In this document: positions 36,668 through 44,839 of the stretch, piece by piece
Numbering within the stretch: the first letter of the stretch is position 1
Layout of the letters: each line of letters starts with the position of its first letter
DNA from: Dyella psychrodurans
GTDB taxonomy: Bacteria; Pseudomonadota; Gammaproteobacteria; Xanthomonadales; Rhodanobacteraceae
Reading direction: 5' to 3'
Assembly: GCF_003363265.1 (NCBI RefSeq)
Contig: NZ_QRBF01000001.1
Span: 124,001 to 188,000, forward strand
DNA length: 64,000 nucleotides
Notes under the pieces: generated by a model
Database searches by the model: none
Seen by the model: the letters and a program-made list of their open reading frames with translations, nothing else
What the model was told of the DNA's origin: nothing
Position numbers and translations under genes: made by a program

Positions 36668-37728
36668 GTTACCACGACAAGCACCTCGATGAGTTCAACG
36701 CGCGCGTGATCGCGCACCTGGAGCAGGGTCTGCCGCCGTGGCTGCAGGACTGGGCGCCGGGCCACGCGCCGCTCAATCCGTGGAACCCGGCGACCGGCAA
36801 GCAGTACGCCGCGGAGAACGCGCTGTCCTTGATGCTCGCGCAAGGCGAACGGCATCTCTCGGACGCCGCCTGGCTCACGTACAAACAGGCCACTTATGTG
36901 GGCGGCCAGGTGGTCAAGGGCGCCGACAGTGTGCGCATCAAGGTGTTCGTGCCGAAAACCGAGGAGGCAAAGCAGGCCGCGCTGCAGAAGGATCCGGCCG
37001 CCTACATCGGGCCGACGATCAAATACGCCTGGGTCTTCCCCACCTCCGTCGTGCGCGGACTGCCCAAGGAACTCAGCGCGCCGCCGCACGGTCTTCCCGA
37101 TGCGGAGCGTCACACCCTCTGTGAGAAACTGCTCAGGGAAAGCGGCGTCAAAATCGCGCACGACCGCAACGTGTCGTACTACCAACCCAGCACCGACACG
37201 ATCCACATGCCCCCGCGCGAGACCTACGCGACCGCGGACGCATTCTACTCGGACCTCATCGTGCAACTGTGCCACGCGACCGGCCACGCCTCGCGGCTCA
37301 ACCGCGACCAGTCGGCGCTGTGGCAGACGCCCGAGTACGCGCCCGAAGCGTTGATCGCCCACACCGCGGCGTACTTCATCGCCTCACGACTCGGAACCGG
37401 GCACAACGCTTCCGTGTGCGAGTCCTACCGCCCCTTCTGGATCAGCGCGCTGCAGGCCGACAACCGCCTGCTGTCCAAAGCGGCCGCGCAAGCGGAGCAG
37501 ATCTGCAACCGCCTCGGGATCAAGGCCGAGCAGACCGAAGCGCTGCCGCAGGTCGAGCGCCAGCAGCGCGCGCCGCAGCAGGGCGCAAGCCACGAGGCGC
37601 CCGCTCCCGAGCGCGCGCCGACCGCTCAGGCTCCTGCGCCGACACCGGCGGCCCCCACAAAGGGCCGGGCGCAAGCCACCCGGCAACGCCGCCAGCGCAA
37701 CGACCAAGATCAGGGCGTCGCCGCCTAA
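36664..37728 (+). CDS. ArdC-like protein lacking the HExxH zinc motif
   Basis: This 354-aa protein has the ArdC/DUF1738 N-terminal ssDNA-binding layout (LPPWLQDWAPGHAPLNPWN...ENALSLM, TYKQATYVGGQVVKGADS) and a C-terminal zincin-like region. ArdC members carry HExxH-WTGH; here the aligned segment reads VQLCHATGHASRL, so the first His and the Glu are lost while the second His and TGH remain. It may keep DNA binding and anti-restriction by protection but not peptidase activity. A Pro/Ala-rich tail follows. Confidence 0.82.
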   Translation: MSYHDKHLDEFNARVIAHLEQGLPPWLQDWAPGHAPLNPWNPATGKQYAAENALSLMLAQGERHLSDAAWLTYKQATYVGGQVVKGADSVRIKVFVPKTEEAKQAALQKDPAAYIGPTIKYAWVFPTSVVRGLPKELSAPPHGLPDAERHTLCEKLLRESGVKIAHDRNVSYYQPSTDTIHMPPRETYATADAFYSDLIVQLCHATGHASRLNRDQSALWQTPEYAPEALIAHTAAYFIASRLGTGHNASVCESYRPFWISALQADNRLLSKAAAQAEQICNRLGIKAEQTEALPQVERQQRAPQQGASHEAPAPERAPTAQAPAPTPAAPTKGRAQATRQRRQRNDQDQGVAA

Positions 37729-37747
37729 ACCGCCCACCACCCACGCC

Positions 37748-37771
37748 AACGCCCGCCGATCGGCGGGCGTT
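37748..37771. terminator. Palindromic terminator between convergent genes
   Basis: AACGCCCGCC / GGCGGGCGTT forms a 10-bp stem around GATC, between the ArdC-like gene and the convergent 37,777 gene. Confidence 0.7.
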
Positions 37772-37776
37772 GTGCG

Positions 37777-38244
37777 TCAGCCCCCCTCGAAATCCGCACG
37801 CGATGTTGGGTACAGATCCTCGTACACCGCGGTCGTCAGCCGGGTGAGCGGGCGCACCATCAATCGAGGAATCGCGCTCGCGGGGGCCGGTGCCAACGGG
37901 CGCGCGAACAGCCCAGGAGCCGCCGATGCCGATTCGGCATCGGCCACCGCCAAATCGTCCACATCCAGCGGCTCCGGCCTGGATGGGAGCACGGCACGTG
38001 GTTCATCCATCACACGGGAGGCGTGATCGATCAACGCCTGGGGCGCCGCGTGCAACGGTCGGCGCGGGCGGAATCGCTCGAACCAGGCGTGCTCCAGTGC
38101 GGCACCGTCCACCGCATCAGGGTGATCGGCGGGCAGGGCGCCCGCGCGCTTGAGCGCGGCGATCGCCGGGCCGTAGTCGCCGGTGGCGCCGGCGTAGGAG
38201 TACGGAGCCAGGCGGCTCCACAGGCGCGCGACAATGGGGTTCAT
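37777..38244 (-). CDS. Protein of unknown function, 155 aa
   Basis: The product begins MNPIVARLWSRLAPYSYAGA, with a helical region up to residue 60 and a Pro/Ala-rich second half. No domain is recognised. It is one of few minus-strand genes in the element and faces away from the 38,437 gene. A TTCAGT-like -10 lies just upstream but the -35 is weak. Confidence 0.55.
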   Translation of the reverse strand: MNPIVARLWSRLAPYSYAGATGDYGPAIAALKRAGALPADHPDAVDGAALEHAWFERFRPRRPLHAAPQALIDHASRVMDEPRAVLPSRPEPLDVDDLAVADAESASAAPGLFARPLAPAPASAIPRLMVRPLTRLTTAVYEDLYPTSRADFEGG

Positions 38245-38343
38245 CAGAGGATCTCAACGGGTTGGGGTGCCCTCACTGAAGCAGATCGCGCGCCGGTTGC
38301 ACCCCATAATGTGAAGGGCGGCACACCACACGCGGCACACACC

Positions 38344-38403
38344 GCAAGCGATGCGCGCCACGTCACACGTTCTGCTTGCGGGCCGGTCCCCGTCCGCTTG
38401 GAT
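38344..38403 (+). promoter_or_regulatory. Upstream box plus promoter of the 38,437 gene
   Basis: The 16-bp box GCAAGCGATGCGCGCC (38,344-38,359) is followed after 16 bp by TTGCGG (38,376), 16 bp, and TTGGAT (38,398). The start codon lies 33 nt after the -10. Confidence 0.65.
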
Positions 38404-38436
38404 GGGGGAACCGCACCCACACGATCGCCCGCACCC

Positions 38437-38763
38437 ATGACGACCCTGACCGACGCCCTGACCGCATTTGTGGACGAAGCCGATGATTGGCAGGCGACCG
38501 CGCGGGCGATGTCCGTGCTCCTGACCGGCCCGCACGAGCAGTGGATCGACCCGGTGCTCTTCGATCGCGTGGGCTGGGACTTGCACATCGCGCTGGAGGG
38601 CACGCCCCGATCCGAGCGCATCGGCGCGTTGCGCGCCACGCCCCGGGGCCGCGCCGTCCTGCACGCGCTCGACCGCGAACTCGCTCAGGGGCACTGGACG
38701 ACCTGGCCGCCCGTGATGCGCTTGGGCGGACCCGAGCGGCTGCGCGCCGACCTGGCGGCCTGA
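38437..38763 (+). CDS. Protein of unknown function, 108 aa
   Basis: The product is a compact, probably all-helical protein (MTTLTDALTAFVDEADDWQ ... RLGGPERLRADLAA). I recognise no family. It sits under a strong copy of the common promoter and 1 bp before the HTH gene, so the two should be co-expressed. Confidence 0.6.
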   Translation: MTTLTDALTAFVDEADDWQATARAMSVLLTGPHEQWIDPVLFDRVGWDLHIALEGTPRSERIGALRATPRGRAVLHALDRELAQGHWTTWPPVMRLGGPERLRADLAA

Positions 38764-38764
38764 C

Positions 38765-39210
38765 ATGAGCGCGCCGCTGACCTCCGTGGAGCGCGCTCTG
38801 GCCGCCGTGCGTCAGCGGCGCGAGCGGGTGCGGCTGATGGCCCGCGCCCGCACCAGCATTCCCACGATTGCGGCGGTGCTCGGCACCACCCCCAAAACGA
38901 TCCGCGCCGACCTGGTCGCGCTGTCGATCACGGCCCCCGAGATCCCCGTGTGGCCCCACGGAGTCGTGGTGGGACCGACCCGATCGCCAGCGGAGCGGGA
39001 CGCTCTCCTCCACGACCTCCACCACGGAGGCGCCAACCCCGACGATGTGTGCGCGCACTTTCGGATCAGCCGCAGCGCCTACGACACCGCGGTGGCGGCG
39101 GTGCCGAGCACCGCCGGTACATGGCCGCGACGCAGCGCCTGCTCCGCGATCGCGCCGCGCGGGCCGAACGGTGGCGCAACCGCGCCCACGGCAAGCCCGA
39201 AGCGGCCTGA
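38765..39210 (+). pseudogene. Two-HTH protein, probably frameshifted near 39,100
   Basis: The frame from 38,765 encodes two HTH segments (RTSIPTIAAVLGTTPKTIRAD and GANPDDVCAHFRISRSAYDTA). After AVAAV it turns into unlikely Ser/Pro-rich sequence and would run through a strong terminator hairpin to 39,292. The neighbouring frame instead continues sensibly as AEHRRYMAATQRLLRDRAAR... and stops at 39,210, just before the hairpin. A single lost base in GGCGGCGGTG (about 39,095-39,106) explains this: true frameshift, programmed slip or assembly error. Confidence 0.6.
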
Positions 39211-39234
39211 GCGTTTGGGCTCCCGGGGAATCAC

Positions 39235-39260
39235 AACGCGCGGGGTTGTCCCCGCGCGTT
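39235..39260. terminator. Strong terminator hairpin
   Basis: An 11-bp perfect stem AACGCGCGGGG / CCCCGCGCGTT with a TTGT loop is followed by a T-rich stretch (CGCCTGTTCTTCC). It closes the 38,437-39,210 unit. Confidence 0.75.
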
Positions 39261-39302
39261 CGCCTGTTCTTCCATCATCCGAGTCCGGATAATTTCGGAT
39301 AA

Positions 39303-39629
39303 TTACCACCGCGGCGCGTAAACGACGCGCGGGGCGTACCCGTACGGCGCGTACCCGTACGCGGGCGCCACCACGACCGGCGCGGGCGGAGCGTACGAAT
39401 ACGCCGGATACACCGGGTAGGGCTGCTGCACCACCACTGGCGGCGCCACGGCCGCGTCGATCGCGCCGGCCACCAGGCCGCCCACCACCGCGGTTCCGAT
39501 CACCGCGCCGACGCTCGGACCGCGCCAGCCGTAACCGTGGCGGTATCCGTGGTATCCGTGCGCGCTCGCCCCCGCGGAGCCCAGCACCAGCGCCGCACCG
39601 ACCACCGCCGTTCCCATTGCCTTGATCAT
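39303..39629 (-). CDS. Exported Tyr/Pro/Gly-rich surface-like protein
   Basis: The 108-aa product has a signal peptide ending ASAHG, a Gly-zipper-like hydrophobic stretch (VGAVIGTAVVGGLVAGAIDAAV) and a C-terminal half rich in Tyr and Pro (YPVYPAYSYAPP, AYGYAPYGYAPR). Such glycine-zipper plus low-complexity proteins often associate with the outer membrane. It is divergent from the pilin genes. Confidence 0.7.
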   Translation of the reverse strand: MIKAMGTAVVGAALVLGSAGASAHGYHGYRHGYGWRGPSVGAVIGTAVVGGLVAGAIDAAVAPPVVVQQPYPVYPAYSYAPPAPVVVAPAYGYAPYGYAPRVVYAPRW

Positions 39630-39670
39630 GTTGGTTCTCCAGTGCGACGGACATCCGCCGCGTTGAGCCC

Positions 39671-39698
39671 ACCCTACAGCGCGCCGACCAACCCGCAA
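39671..39698 (-). promoter_or_regulatory. Promoter of the 39,303-39,629 gene
   Basis: On the minus strand TTGCGG and TAGGGT are separated by 16 bp; the -10 ends 42 nt before the start codon. Confidence 0.65.
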
Positions 39699-39741
39699 GG
39701 GTCCCCCCAACGAGCCACATCGAGGCCCATCCGCCCCGATC

Positions 39742-39769
39742 TTGACGGCCGTCACGAATCTGCCAGGGT
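39742..39769 (+). promoter_or_regulatory. Promoter of the SCPU pilin genes
   Basis: TTGACG (39,742) and CAGGGT (39,764) are separated by 16 bp, 78 nt before the first pilin start. It diverges from the promoter at 39,671-39,698. Confidence 0.6.
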
Positions 39770-39846
39770 GGGTGCAACCCGATCCACCCCACGGCTTGTG
39801 GGGAATCCGCGGCGCTGGTTGCACCCCCACCCTTGGAGTTTCCCTG

Positions 39847-40317
39847 ATGAATCTGAAGACATACGTGCCGGCGCTGCTCGGCGCTCTCGCGTTGACCGTT
39901 GGCGGCAGCGCCATGGCCGGCACCTCGAGCACCTCGTTCGGCGTGTCCGCCACGGTCGGTCAAGCCTGCGCGGCCACCGCCAACCCGCTCACCTTCGCGG
40001 CCGTGGGCACCACCTCCAGCACCTCGGGGTTCGCGGGTGAGGCGAGCACGAGCACCATCGCGGTCCAGTGCAACGCTGCTTTTCCGGTGAGTGTCGGACT
40101 GACTCCCGGCGCGCTGACGATCGGCGGCCTTCCGGTGACCTACAACCTCTACCAGGACTCGGCCCACACCCTCCCGTGGGGCACGGGCTCGTCCGCTGAG
40201 TCGATCACGGGCACCGACGGCACCCAGATCCTGACGGTGTACGGCGAACTGCCGGCGCAGGCCGACCTGCCGGCCGGCTCGGGGTCCACGACAACGAACG
40301 TCTCCCTGTCCTTCTGA
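39847..40317 (+). CDS. SCPU-domain (spore coat U) pilin, CsuA/B-like
   Basis: The 156-aa product has a signal peptide (ending SAMAG) and one SCPU domain with the expected Cys pair (GQACAATAN... and VQCNAAF), LYQDSAHTLPWG and a C-terminal strand TNVSLSF. SCPU proteins are subunits of Csu-type archaic chaperone-usher pili. The matching chaperone and usher genes lie 16 kb downstream in the same element. Confidence 0.88.
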   Translation: MNLKTYVPALLGALALTVGGSAMAGTSSTSFGVSATVGQACAATANPLTFAAVGTTSSTSGFAGEASTSTIAVQCNAAFPVSVGLTPGALTIGGLPVTYNLYQDSAHTLPWGTGSSAESITGTDGTQILTVYGELPAQADLPAGSGSTTTNVSLSF

Positions 40318-40378
40318 TCGACGGATCAGCCCACCCACCTCGCTTCGACCGCGATCCCGAATCCCAGGAGTCCCCCTC

Positions 40379-40915
40379 ATGCGTTCGTTCCGCACCAAAC
40401 TCACCCGCGCCCTCGGCCTGGCCGGCCTCACCGCCGCGCTCGCTCTGGTCGCCGCGACCCCGGCCGTGGCCGGCACCGCCTCGGCCACGTTCGCGACCAA
40501 CGTGACCGTCACCACCTCGTGCGCGATCAGCGCCGCGCCGGCGACCTTCCCGGCCCTCGGTTTGATGACCGCGTCCTCGGGCTTCACCTCCGTCAACACA
40601 ACCGCGAACCTCAGTCTGGATTGCACCGCGGTCACGCCCGTCACGCTCTCGCTGATTCCGAACAGCGGCGGCAACGGCAACGGCAACCTGACCGGCCCCG
40701 GCAGCGCCGAAATCGGGTACCTGTTGTTCCAGGACAGCGGCTTCACCAAGCCCTGGGGCACCGGCACCTCCGCCCTGCAGGTGACCTCGGTGGTCGGCAC
40801 GATGTCCATCCCGGTCTACCTGGAGATCACCGCCACCTCCGCCATGTCGGTCGCCAGCGTCCCGCAGGCGCCGGGGGCGTACACGGGCACGGTGAGCGTG
40901 TCGGCGTCCTACTAA
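40379..40915 (+). CDS. SCPU-domain pilin
   Basis: This 178-aa protein has a signal peptide (ending AVAG) and an SCPU domain with paired Cys (TSCAISAAP, LDCTAV), LFQDSGFTKPWGTG and the final strand GTVSVSASY. It lies 61 bp after the first SCPU gene and presumably shares its transcript, which ends at the terminator at 40,944. Confidence 0.88.
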   Translation: MRSFRTKLTRALGLAGLTAALALVAATPAVAGTASATFATNVTVTTSCAISAAPATFPALGLMTASSGFTSVNTTANLSLDCTAVTPVTLSLIPNSGGNGNGNLTGPGSAEIGYLLFQDSGFTKPWGTGTSALQVTSVVGTMSIPVYLEITATSAMSVASVPQAPGAYTGTVSVSASY

Positions 40916-40943
40916 GGATCGACCACCGCAACATCAACGCAAT

Positions 40944-40967
40944 GGGGACCTTCGGGTCCCCTTTGTT
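40944..40967 (+). terminator. Rho-independent terminator after the pilin pair
   Basis: GGGGACC / GGTCCCC closes a TTCG tetraloop and is followed by TTTGTTG, 28 bp after the pilin stop. Confidence 0.85.
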
Positions 40968-41039
40968 GTGTCCGAGACCCCACACCCCGCCCCAAGGGCG
41001 CCCGCGTGTGTGGCACCCCACACCTCCGCAACGCCATGC

Positions 41040-41067
41040 TTGCCAGCCGACGTCCCGCTGCTTCAAT
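41040..41067 (+). promoter_or_regulatory. Promoter of the 41,099 gene
   Basis: TTGCCA (41,040) and TTCAAT (41,062) are separated by 16 bp; the start codon lies 31 nt after the -10. Confidence 0.55.
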
Positions 41068-41098
41068 GACATCAACTCCTGAGCAGGCGGGACTCGCC

Positions 41099-41449
41099 AT
41101 GCGCCCACTGATCATCGACCGCAGCGCCGTTCGCCGGCGCACCCCCCTCACGTCCTGGCCCGCGCCCAATCCCGTGCCCTCAGGCACGCTGATCCTCGCC
41201 GGCGTTCTCGCGCTCGGATGCGCCGCGCTGATCCAGGCCCACATCCCCGCGCTTCCCGTGGTCCTCCTGGGCGGCCCCTTGTTGCTCTTTGGGTGCCACG
41301 CCGAGCGCCAGGACTACCGGCGCGAAAAGCGCAACTACGACGGCTGGAACGCCGACATGGCGCGCATGGTGGCCCCCACGTCCCCCGATCGGTGGTCGGC
41401 CAACCTGGACGCGGTGCGTCGCCGGCGCCGACCCGTCGCCCAGCGCTAA
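41099..41449 (+). CDS. Small two-helix membrane protein
   Basis: The 116-aa product has two hydrophobic segments (GTLILAGVLALGCAALIQ and LPVVLLGGPLLLFG) and then a charged cytoplasmic tail rich in Arg. The function is unknown. A DedA- or holin-like role cannot be argued from sequence. Confidence 0.6.
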   Translation: MRPLIIDRSAVRRRTPLTSWPAPNPVPSGTLILAGVLALGCAALIQAHIPALPVVLLGGPLLLFGCHAERQDYRREKRNYDGWNADMARMVAPTSPDRWSANLDAVRRRRRPVAQR

Positions 41450-41610
41450 GCGCAGCAGGCGGGCGATCGCTCTGTGTCCCCATGACACGTCGGTGCACGG
41501 GCCGGTTTGCCCCGACCCAGGCATGTAGGTCCAAGCCCAGTCGGCGCCCAGTCGGTCCCGGCTCGACCGCCACGGATGTGATCCGCGCCGCAGCACACGC
41601 GGCACACACC

Positions 41611-41669
41611 GCAAGCAATGCGCGCTGCGTCGCATTCCGCCGGGACAACCGCTGGGGAAGTGGTTGGAT
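41611..41669 (+). promoter_or_regulatory. Upstream box plus promoter of the ankyrin cassette
   Basis: Box GCAAGCAATGCGCGCT (41,611-41,626), 15 bp, GGGACA (41,642), 16 bp, TTGGAT (41,664). The start codon at 41,705 lies 35 nt downstream. Confidence 0.65.
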
Positions 41670-41704
41670 GGTTGGGAACCCGAGCCACCGATGGACCCAC
41701 ACCC

Positions 41705-42094
41705 ATGAACCACCCCGTCACCGCCGCCGACGTCCGTGCGCTGCACGACGCCGCGCACCACCCCAACACCGCGCGCCTGGCCGCGCTTCTGGCCAACCCC
41801 GATCTGCCACGCGACACCGTCCGGCCGATCTACAACACGACGCCCCTCATGGAAGCCGCACGCATCGGCCACCTGAGCGCCGTCTCCTTGCTCCTCGCCA
41901 GCGGCGCCGACCCGCGCATCACGAACGTCAACGGCACGGACGCCCAAACCATGGCCGCGCAGTTTCCCACCACCAAACATCTGGCCTGCGTTGAAGCGCT
42001 GCACGACGCGCGTCGCGCCTGGGACAAGCGGGAACTGCAGGGCGTGGTGCGGGGCGGAGTGGGGCATGGGGAAGCGGCGCGGAGGGTGATGTGA
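41705..42094 (+). CDS. Short ankyrin-repeat protein with RRxM tail
   Basis: The 129-aa product has two ankyrin-type repeats (TTPLMEAARIGHLSAVSLLLASGADPRITN) and ends ARRAWDKRELQGVV ... AARRVM, the shared tail. It is first in a run of five overlapping or closely packed genes and overlaps the next start by one base (TGATG). Confidence 0.78.
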   Translation: MNHPVTAADVRALHDAAHHPNTARLAALLANPDLPRDTVRPIYNTTPLMEAARIGHLSAVSLLLASGADPRITNVNGTDAQTMAAQFPTTKHLACVEALHDARRAWDKRELQGVVRGGVGHGEAARRVM

Positions 42095-43212
42095 TGGACG
42101 CGTTCGTTGTTGGATACGGAACGGCGATCGCCAACGGCGCTTGCTTTCTGGGCGGGTACCTCTGGGGGCAGAGATCGAAGACGTCGCCTAACATCAATCG
42201 AGGCACCGACGTCGCTGTGGTTCATCCGGCACCACCTGCCGAAGTTGCCACCGAATCAGGTGCAAGCCTGAGGAGCGCAACGGTGTCCAACGTGGTGGCG
42301 ATTTCCGCGCCGAACGTCGTACAACCAAAAGCAAAGACCTGTCGCATGAGAGAACTGCGCGAGGCGATTGCGGACTACATCACCAAATCCGGCTCGATAG
42401 ATGCCGTACGTACGCGCATCGAGCAAGGGGCTCTTTCTGACACAAGTGAGCCACTCCTTCCGGCGTTGGTTTGCAGCGTCGGTGAAACCTGGAGGTCGAG
42501 TTCATGGAGGCCGGTACCGGCTGGTGGTGCTCAACGCCTGTACAACGTTGTCGACATGCTGTTGCTGGCAGGGGCTGATCCACGAGGAGAAACGGGAAAC
42601 ATTGGCGGCGATCGATGGACCGCCCGCCAGTCTCTCCTGAAACAACGTTCGCAGTGTGAGGGCGAGGATCGCCCGATCGTTCAGAAGATCATCCAGCGCC
42701 TCACGGATGCCGAACGCGCACTTGGTATTCCCGAATCGGAACTCAGCAATGCAGGCACAGCCAAGGAGTTGGCCGAGTGCGCGGCCGCCTACATTCGACA
42801 TGACGGGAACGCAACTTATGAGGACGTGGTGCGCTTGGTTGAGCAGGGCGCCCCAATCAACGAGCAATACAGTGTTTCTTCTTACACCACGCCGTTGCAC
42901 GCCGTTGTTGACGCTTATTGGAGTGCCAAACGGACTAAATTCGATGGTCCTGCCGACATGAGCAGAGTCCTGGTTCTGATTCATTTTTTCCTTGATCACG
43001 CAGGGGACCCGCGCATGATCGACAACGACAGCAACACGCCTCGGAACTACCTGGAGGCGTACACAATGGCCAAATTCACACCAACAGACCCCATCAGCGC
43101 CGAAGCCATCCGTCTCCTGGAAGAAGGCGAACGCGCCGCCGAGCGCCGCGAGTTGGAGCAGGCTGCTGTCGGCGGGGCCACCGAACGCAGCGGAACACGG
43201 AGGATGATGTGA
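42094..43212 (+). CDS. Membrane-anchored ankyrin-type protein with RRxM tail
   Basis: This 372-aa protein starts with a hydrophobic segment (VGYGTAIANGACFLGGYLWG) that likely anchors it, followed by a linker and ankyrin-type repeats (VVDMLLLAGADPRGE, TTPLHAVVDAYW, FFLDHAGDPRMIDNDSNTP). It ends ERAAERRELEQAAV ... TRRMM. The gene has visibly lower GC than its neighbours, suggesting separate acquisition. Both of its borders overlap other genes by one base. Confidence 0.75.
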   Translation: MDAFVVGYGTAIANGACFLGGYLWGQRSKTSPNINRGTDVAVVHPAPPAEVATESGASLRSATVSNVVAISAPNVVQPKAKTCRMRELREAIADYITKSGSIDAVRTRIEQGALSDTSEPLLPALVCSVGETWRSSSWRPVPAGGAQRLYNVVDMLLLAGADPRGETGNIGGDRWTARQSLLKQRSQCEGEDRPIVQKIIQRLTDAERALGIPESELSNAGTAKELAECAAAYIRHDGNATYEDVVRLVEQGAPINEQYSVSSYTTPLHAVVDAYWSAKRTKFDGPADMSRVLVLIHFFLDHAGDPRMIDNDSNTPRNYLEAYTMAKFTPTDPISAEAIRLLEEGERAAERRELEQAAVGGATERSGTRRMM

Positions 43213-43817
43213 TGGGCATTATATTATTCGTATGTGTTCCTCTCCTTGGTGGATTGGCGGTTTGCTACGGACACTGGGTGCTGACCCGGGGCAATGAGCA
43301 CTGGAAGCAGCGCGCCAAGCACCTCCTGGCGCACACGGAACAGCCGAATCCGCCTCAACAGCCCGAGCCAGGCGATGCAACGGTTGACGCGCGCGCCGCC
43401 TTGCGGTCCATGGCCCCGCACACGCTTGCGGCCCTCGATTCCATGGAGTTCACCGATCACCAGCGCGCGGACGTCGAGACGTACGCTCTGAGCCAGGTCG
43501 AGCACTACGATCACGTCCTCAGTAACGTGTTGATCGGATGCCGTCTTCGCTTCATGGACCACGGAGACGAATGGCTCCCACGCGTGCCCAAACGAAGCGC
43601 CAATCTCTTCCGCCACGCTCTCGTGGATCCTCCGATTTCCCTCATGAAGCACGCATCTGGGATCCCAACGATCTGGGAGGAAGCCCTAGCACAAAAGCAG
43701 GACAGACGCCGAGCGGCCGACATCATCGTCCTTTCCCCCGCACCGGACGGCGTGGTTGACGACGCCCATCCCAGCGCCCAGTCGCACCGCTCCTTGATGG
43801 CGACCGCTTCATGTTGA
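43212..43817 (+). CDS. Membrane-anchored protein of unknown function
   Basis: The 201-aa product has an N-terminal membrane helix (GIILFVCVPLLGGLAVCYG) and a soluble, mostly helical region. It lacks clear ankyrin repeats and the RRxM tail. It overlaps both neighbours (TGATG at the left, ATGTTGA at the right), so it belongs to the same translational unit. Confidence 0.65.
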   Translation: MGIILFVCVPLLGGLAVCYGHWVLTRGNEHWKQRAKHLLAHTEQPNPPQQPEPGDATVDARAALRSMAPHTLAALDSMEFTDHQRADVETYALSQVEHYDHVLSNVLIGCRLRFMDHGDEWLPRVPKRSANLFRHALVDPPISLMKHASGIPTIWEEALAQKQDRRRAADIIVLSPAPDGVVDDAHPSAQSHRSLMATASC

Positions 43818-44206
43818 CGCCCATCGATCGCACCATCGTCGCCGCGCTGCAGGAACTCGGCGTCTCACCCAATCCGCAGATCCTCCGGCCGCACCTGGAG
43901 CGCTTGATGCTGATCGCCTGCCACCAGGGCGACATCGCCGCGGCCTTTGCGTACGCCGCCACGCATCGGCCGGGGCTGCGCGATCCCGAGTGCGCGCAGA
44001 AAGAAACCTCCCTCAATCGCGCGGGGTTGGCCATTCTCGCCCGCGACGACGAGGCCCTGGACGACACCGCGCTCCACGACGCACGCGTCCACTGCCGACC
44101 TGGGCCGCTGCGCGATGCGCTGACCGATGCGATCGGACGGCGGACCCTTCTGGCGTTGGTGGCGGCGCGTCCCATCGACGTGGACCGGCCCCGCCGCCGT
44201 CTCTGA
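43811..44206 (+). CDS. Small helical protein, paralogue of the next gene
   Basis: The 131-aa product begins MLTPIDRTIVAALQELG and ends DVDRPRRRL. It aligns with the following 128-aa protein at both ends (TPxDR near the start; GPxRDxxxD in the C-terminal third), so the two arose by duplication. It may be a degenerate ankyrin-like solenoid. Function unknown. Confidence 0.65.
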   Translation: MLTPIDRTIVAALQELGVSPNPQILRPHLERLMLIACHQGDIAAAFAYAATHRPGLRDPECAQKETSLNRAGLAILARDDEALDDTALHDARVHCRPGPLRDALTDAIGRRTLLALVAARPIDVDRPRRRL

Positions 44207-44214
44207 CCGCTCTC

Positions 44215-44234
44215 CCACACCAGGGCCCCACCGC
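44215..44234 (+). repeat. Junction repeat, copy 3
   Basis: CCACACCAGGGCCCCACCGC lies between the stop at 44,206 and the GTG start at 44,236. Confidence 0.65.
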
Positions 44235-44235
44235 T

Positions 44236-44622
44236 GTGATCACCCCAGCCGACCGCGCGATGATCGCCCTCATCCGGCGCCACCGCGATCTGCCGCGCGC
44301 GCCCACGACCATCGAGATGGACGACTTTCTCGATGCCACGTTCGTGGCGACGGCGCGCCAACGCCTGCTGGCCGAACACGATCCGCCCTCGATGGACTTT
44401 GTCCTCATCCACCTGGCCGCCGCCAACCATCGGGTCGAGGCCCTGCTCGTGCTTCAGAACGACGCCGACGATCTCACGGACCAAGGACTGCGTGAGGCGC
44501 ACTGCGCTGCGCCCGACGGGCCCGTGCGCGACCGCATCCGGGACGTGCTGTGGGCGCGCACCACGAAACAGGAGGTGTTGGGGACGCGCGGCGCCACACC
44601 GGCGCCCAAGCGGCGCATGTGA
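44236..44622 (+). CDS. Small helical protein with RRM tail, paralogue of 43,811 gene
   Basis: The 128-aa product starts with GTG (ITPADRAMIALIRRHRDLP) directly after a junction repeat and ends GATPAPKRRM. It is the tandem paralogue of the preceding gene. The last codons (CGG CGC ATG TGA) do not make a ribosome site, so the tail is best explained at protein level. Confidence 0.65.
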   Translation: MITPADRAMIALIRRHRDLPRAPTTIEMDDFLDATFVATARQRLLAEHDPPSMDFVLIHLAAANHRVEALLVLQNDADDLTDQGLREAHCAAPDGPVRDRIRDVLWARTTKQEVLGTRGATPAPKRRM

Positions 44623-44625
44623 GGC

Positions 44626-44796
44626 GTGAACGGGCGGCAACAACCATTCGGCGGGCACGCGGCCGTGAGCGGCCTGTTCGGCCTGAAGAACAAGCCGGGC
44701 AAACGTGTCACCGTCCGGGTCACCGACGTGCGTCGGACCAACGCCAGCACCATCGCTCTGACGTGGGCCTTTGCGCCGGGCACCGCTTTCCGCTGA
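44626..44796 (+). CDS. Possible small protein, 56 aa
   Basis: A GTG 3 bp after the preceding stop opens a 56-codon frame: VNGRQQPFGGHAAVSGLFGL followed by KNKPGKRVTVRVTDVRR and a hydrophobic end. The strand-like basic middle looks protein-like, but there is no clear ribosome site and no family is recognised. Confidence 0.4.
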   Translation: MNGRQQPFGGHAAVSGLFGLKNKPGKRVTVRVTDVRRTNASTIALTWAFAPGTAFR

Positions 44797-44839
44797 TCCC
44801 GGGGGTGTGATCCCCTGCACAGCACACGCAGCACACACA

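Noticed and set aside
39079-40809. A 576-codon minus-strand frame across the pilin genes
   Set aside because: It crosses two SCPU genes, two promoters and a terminator, and its translation shows no domain.
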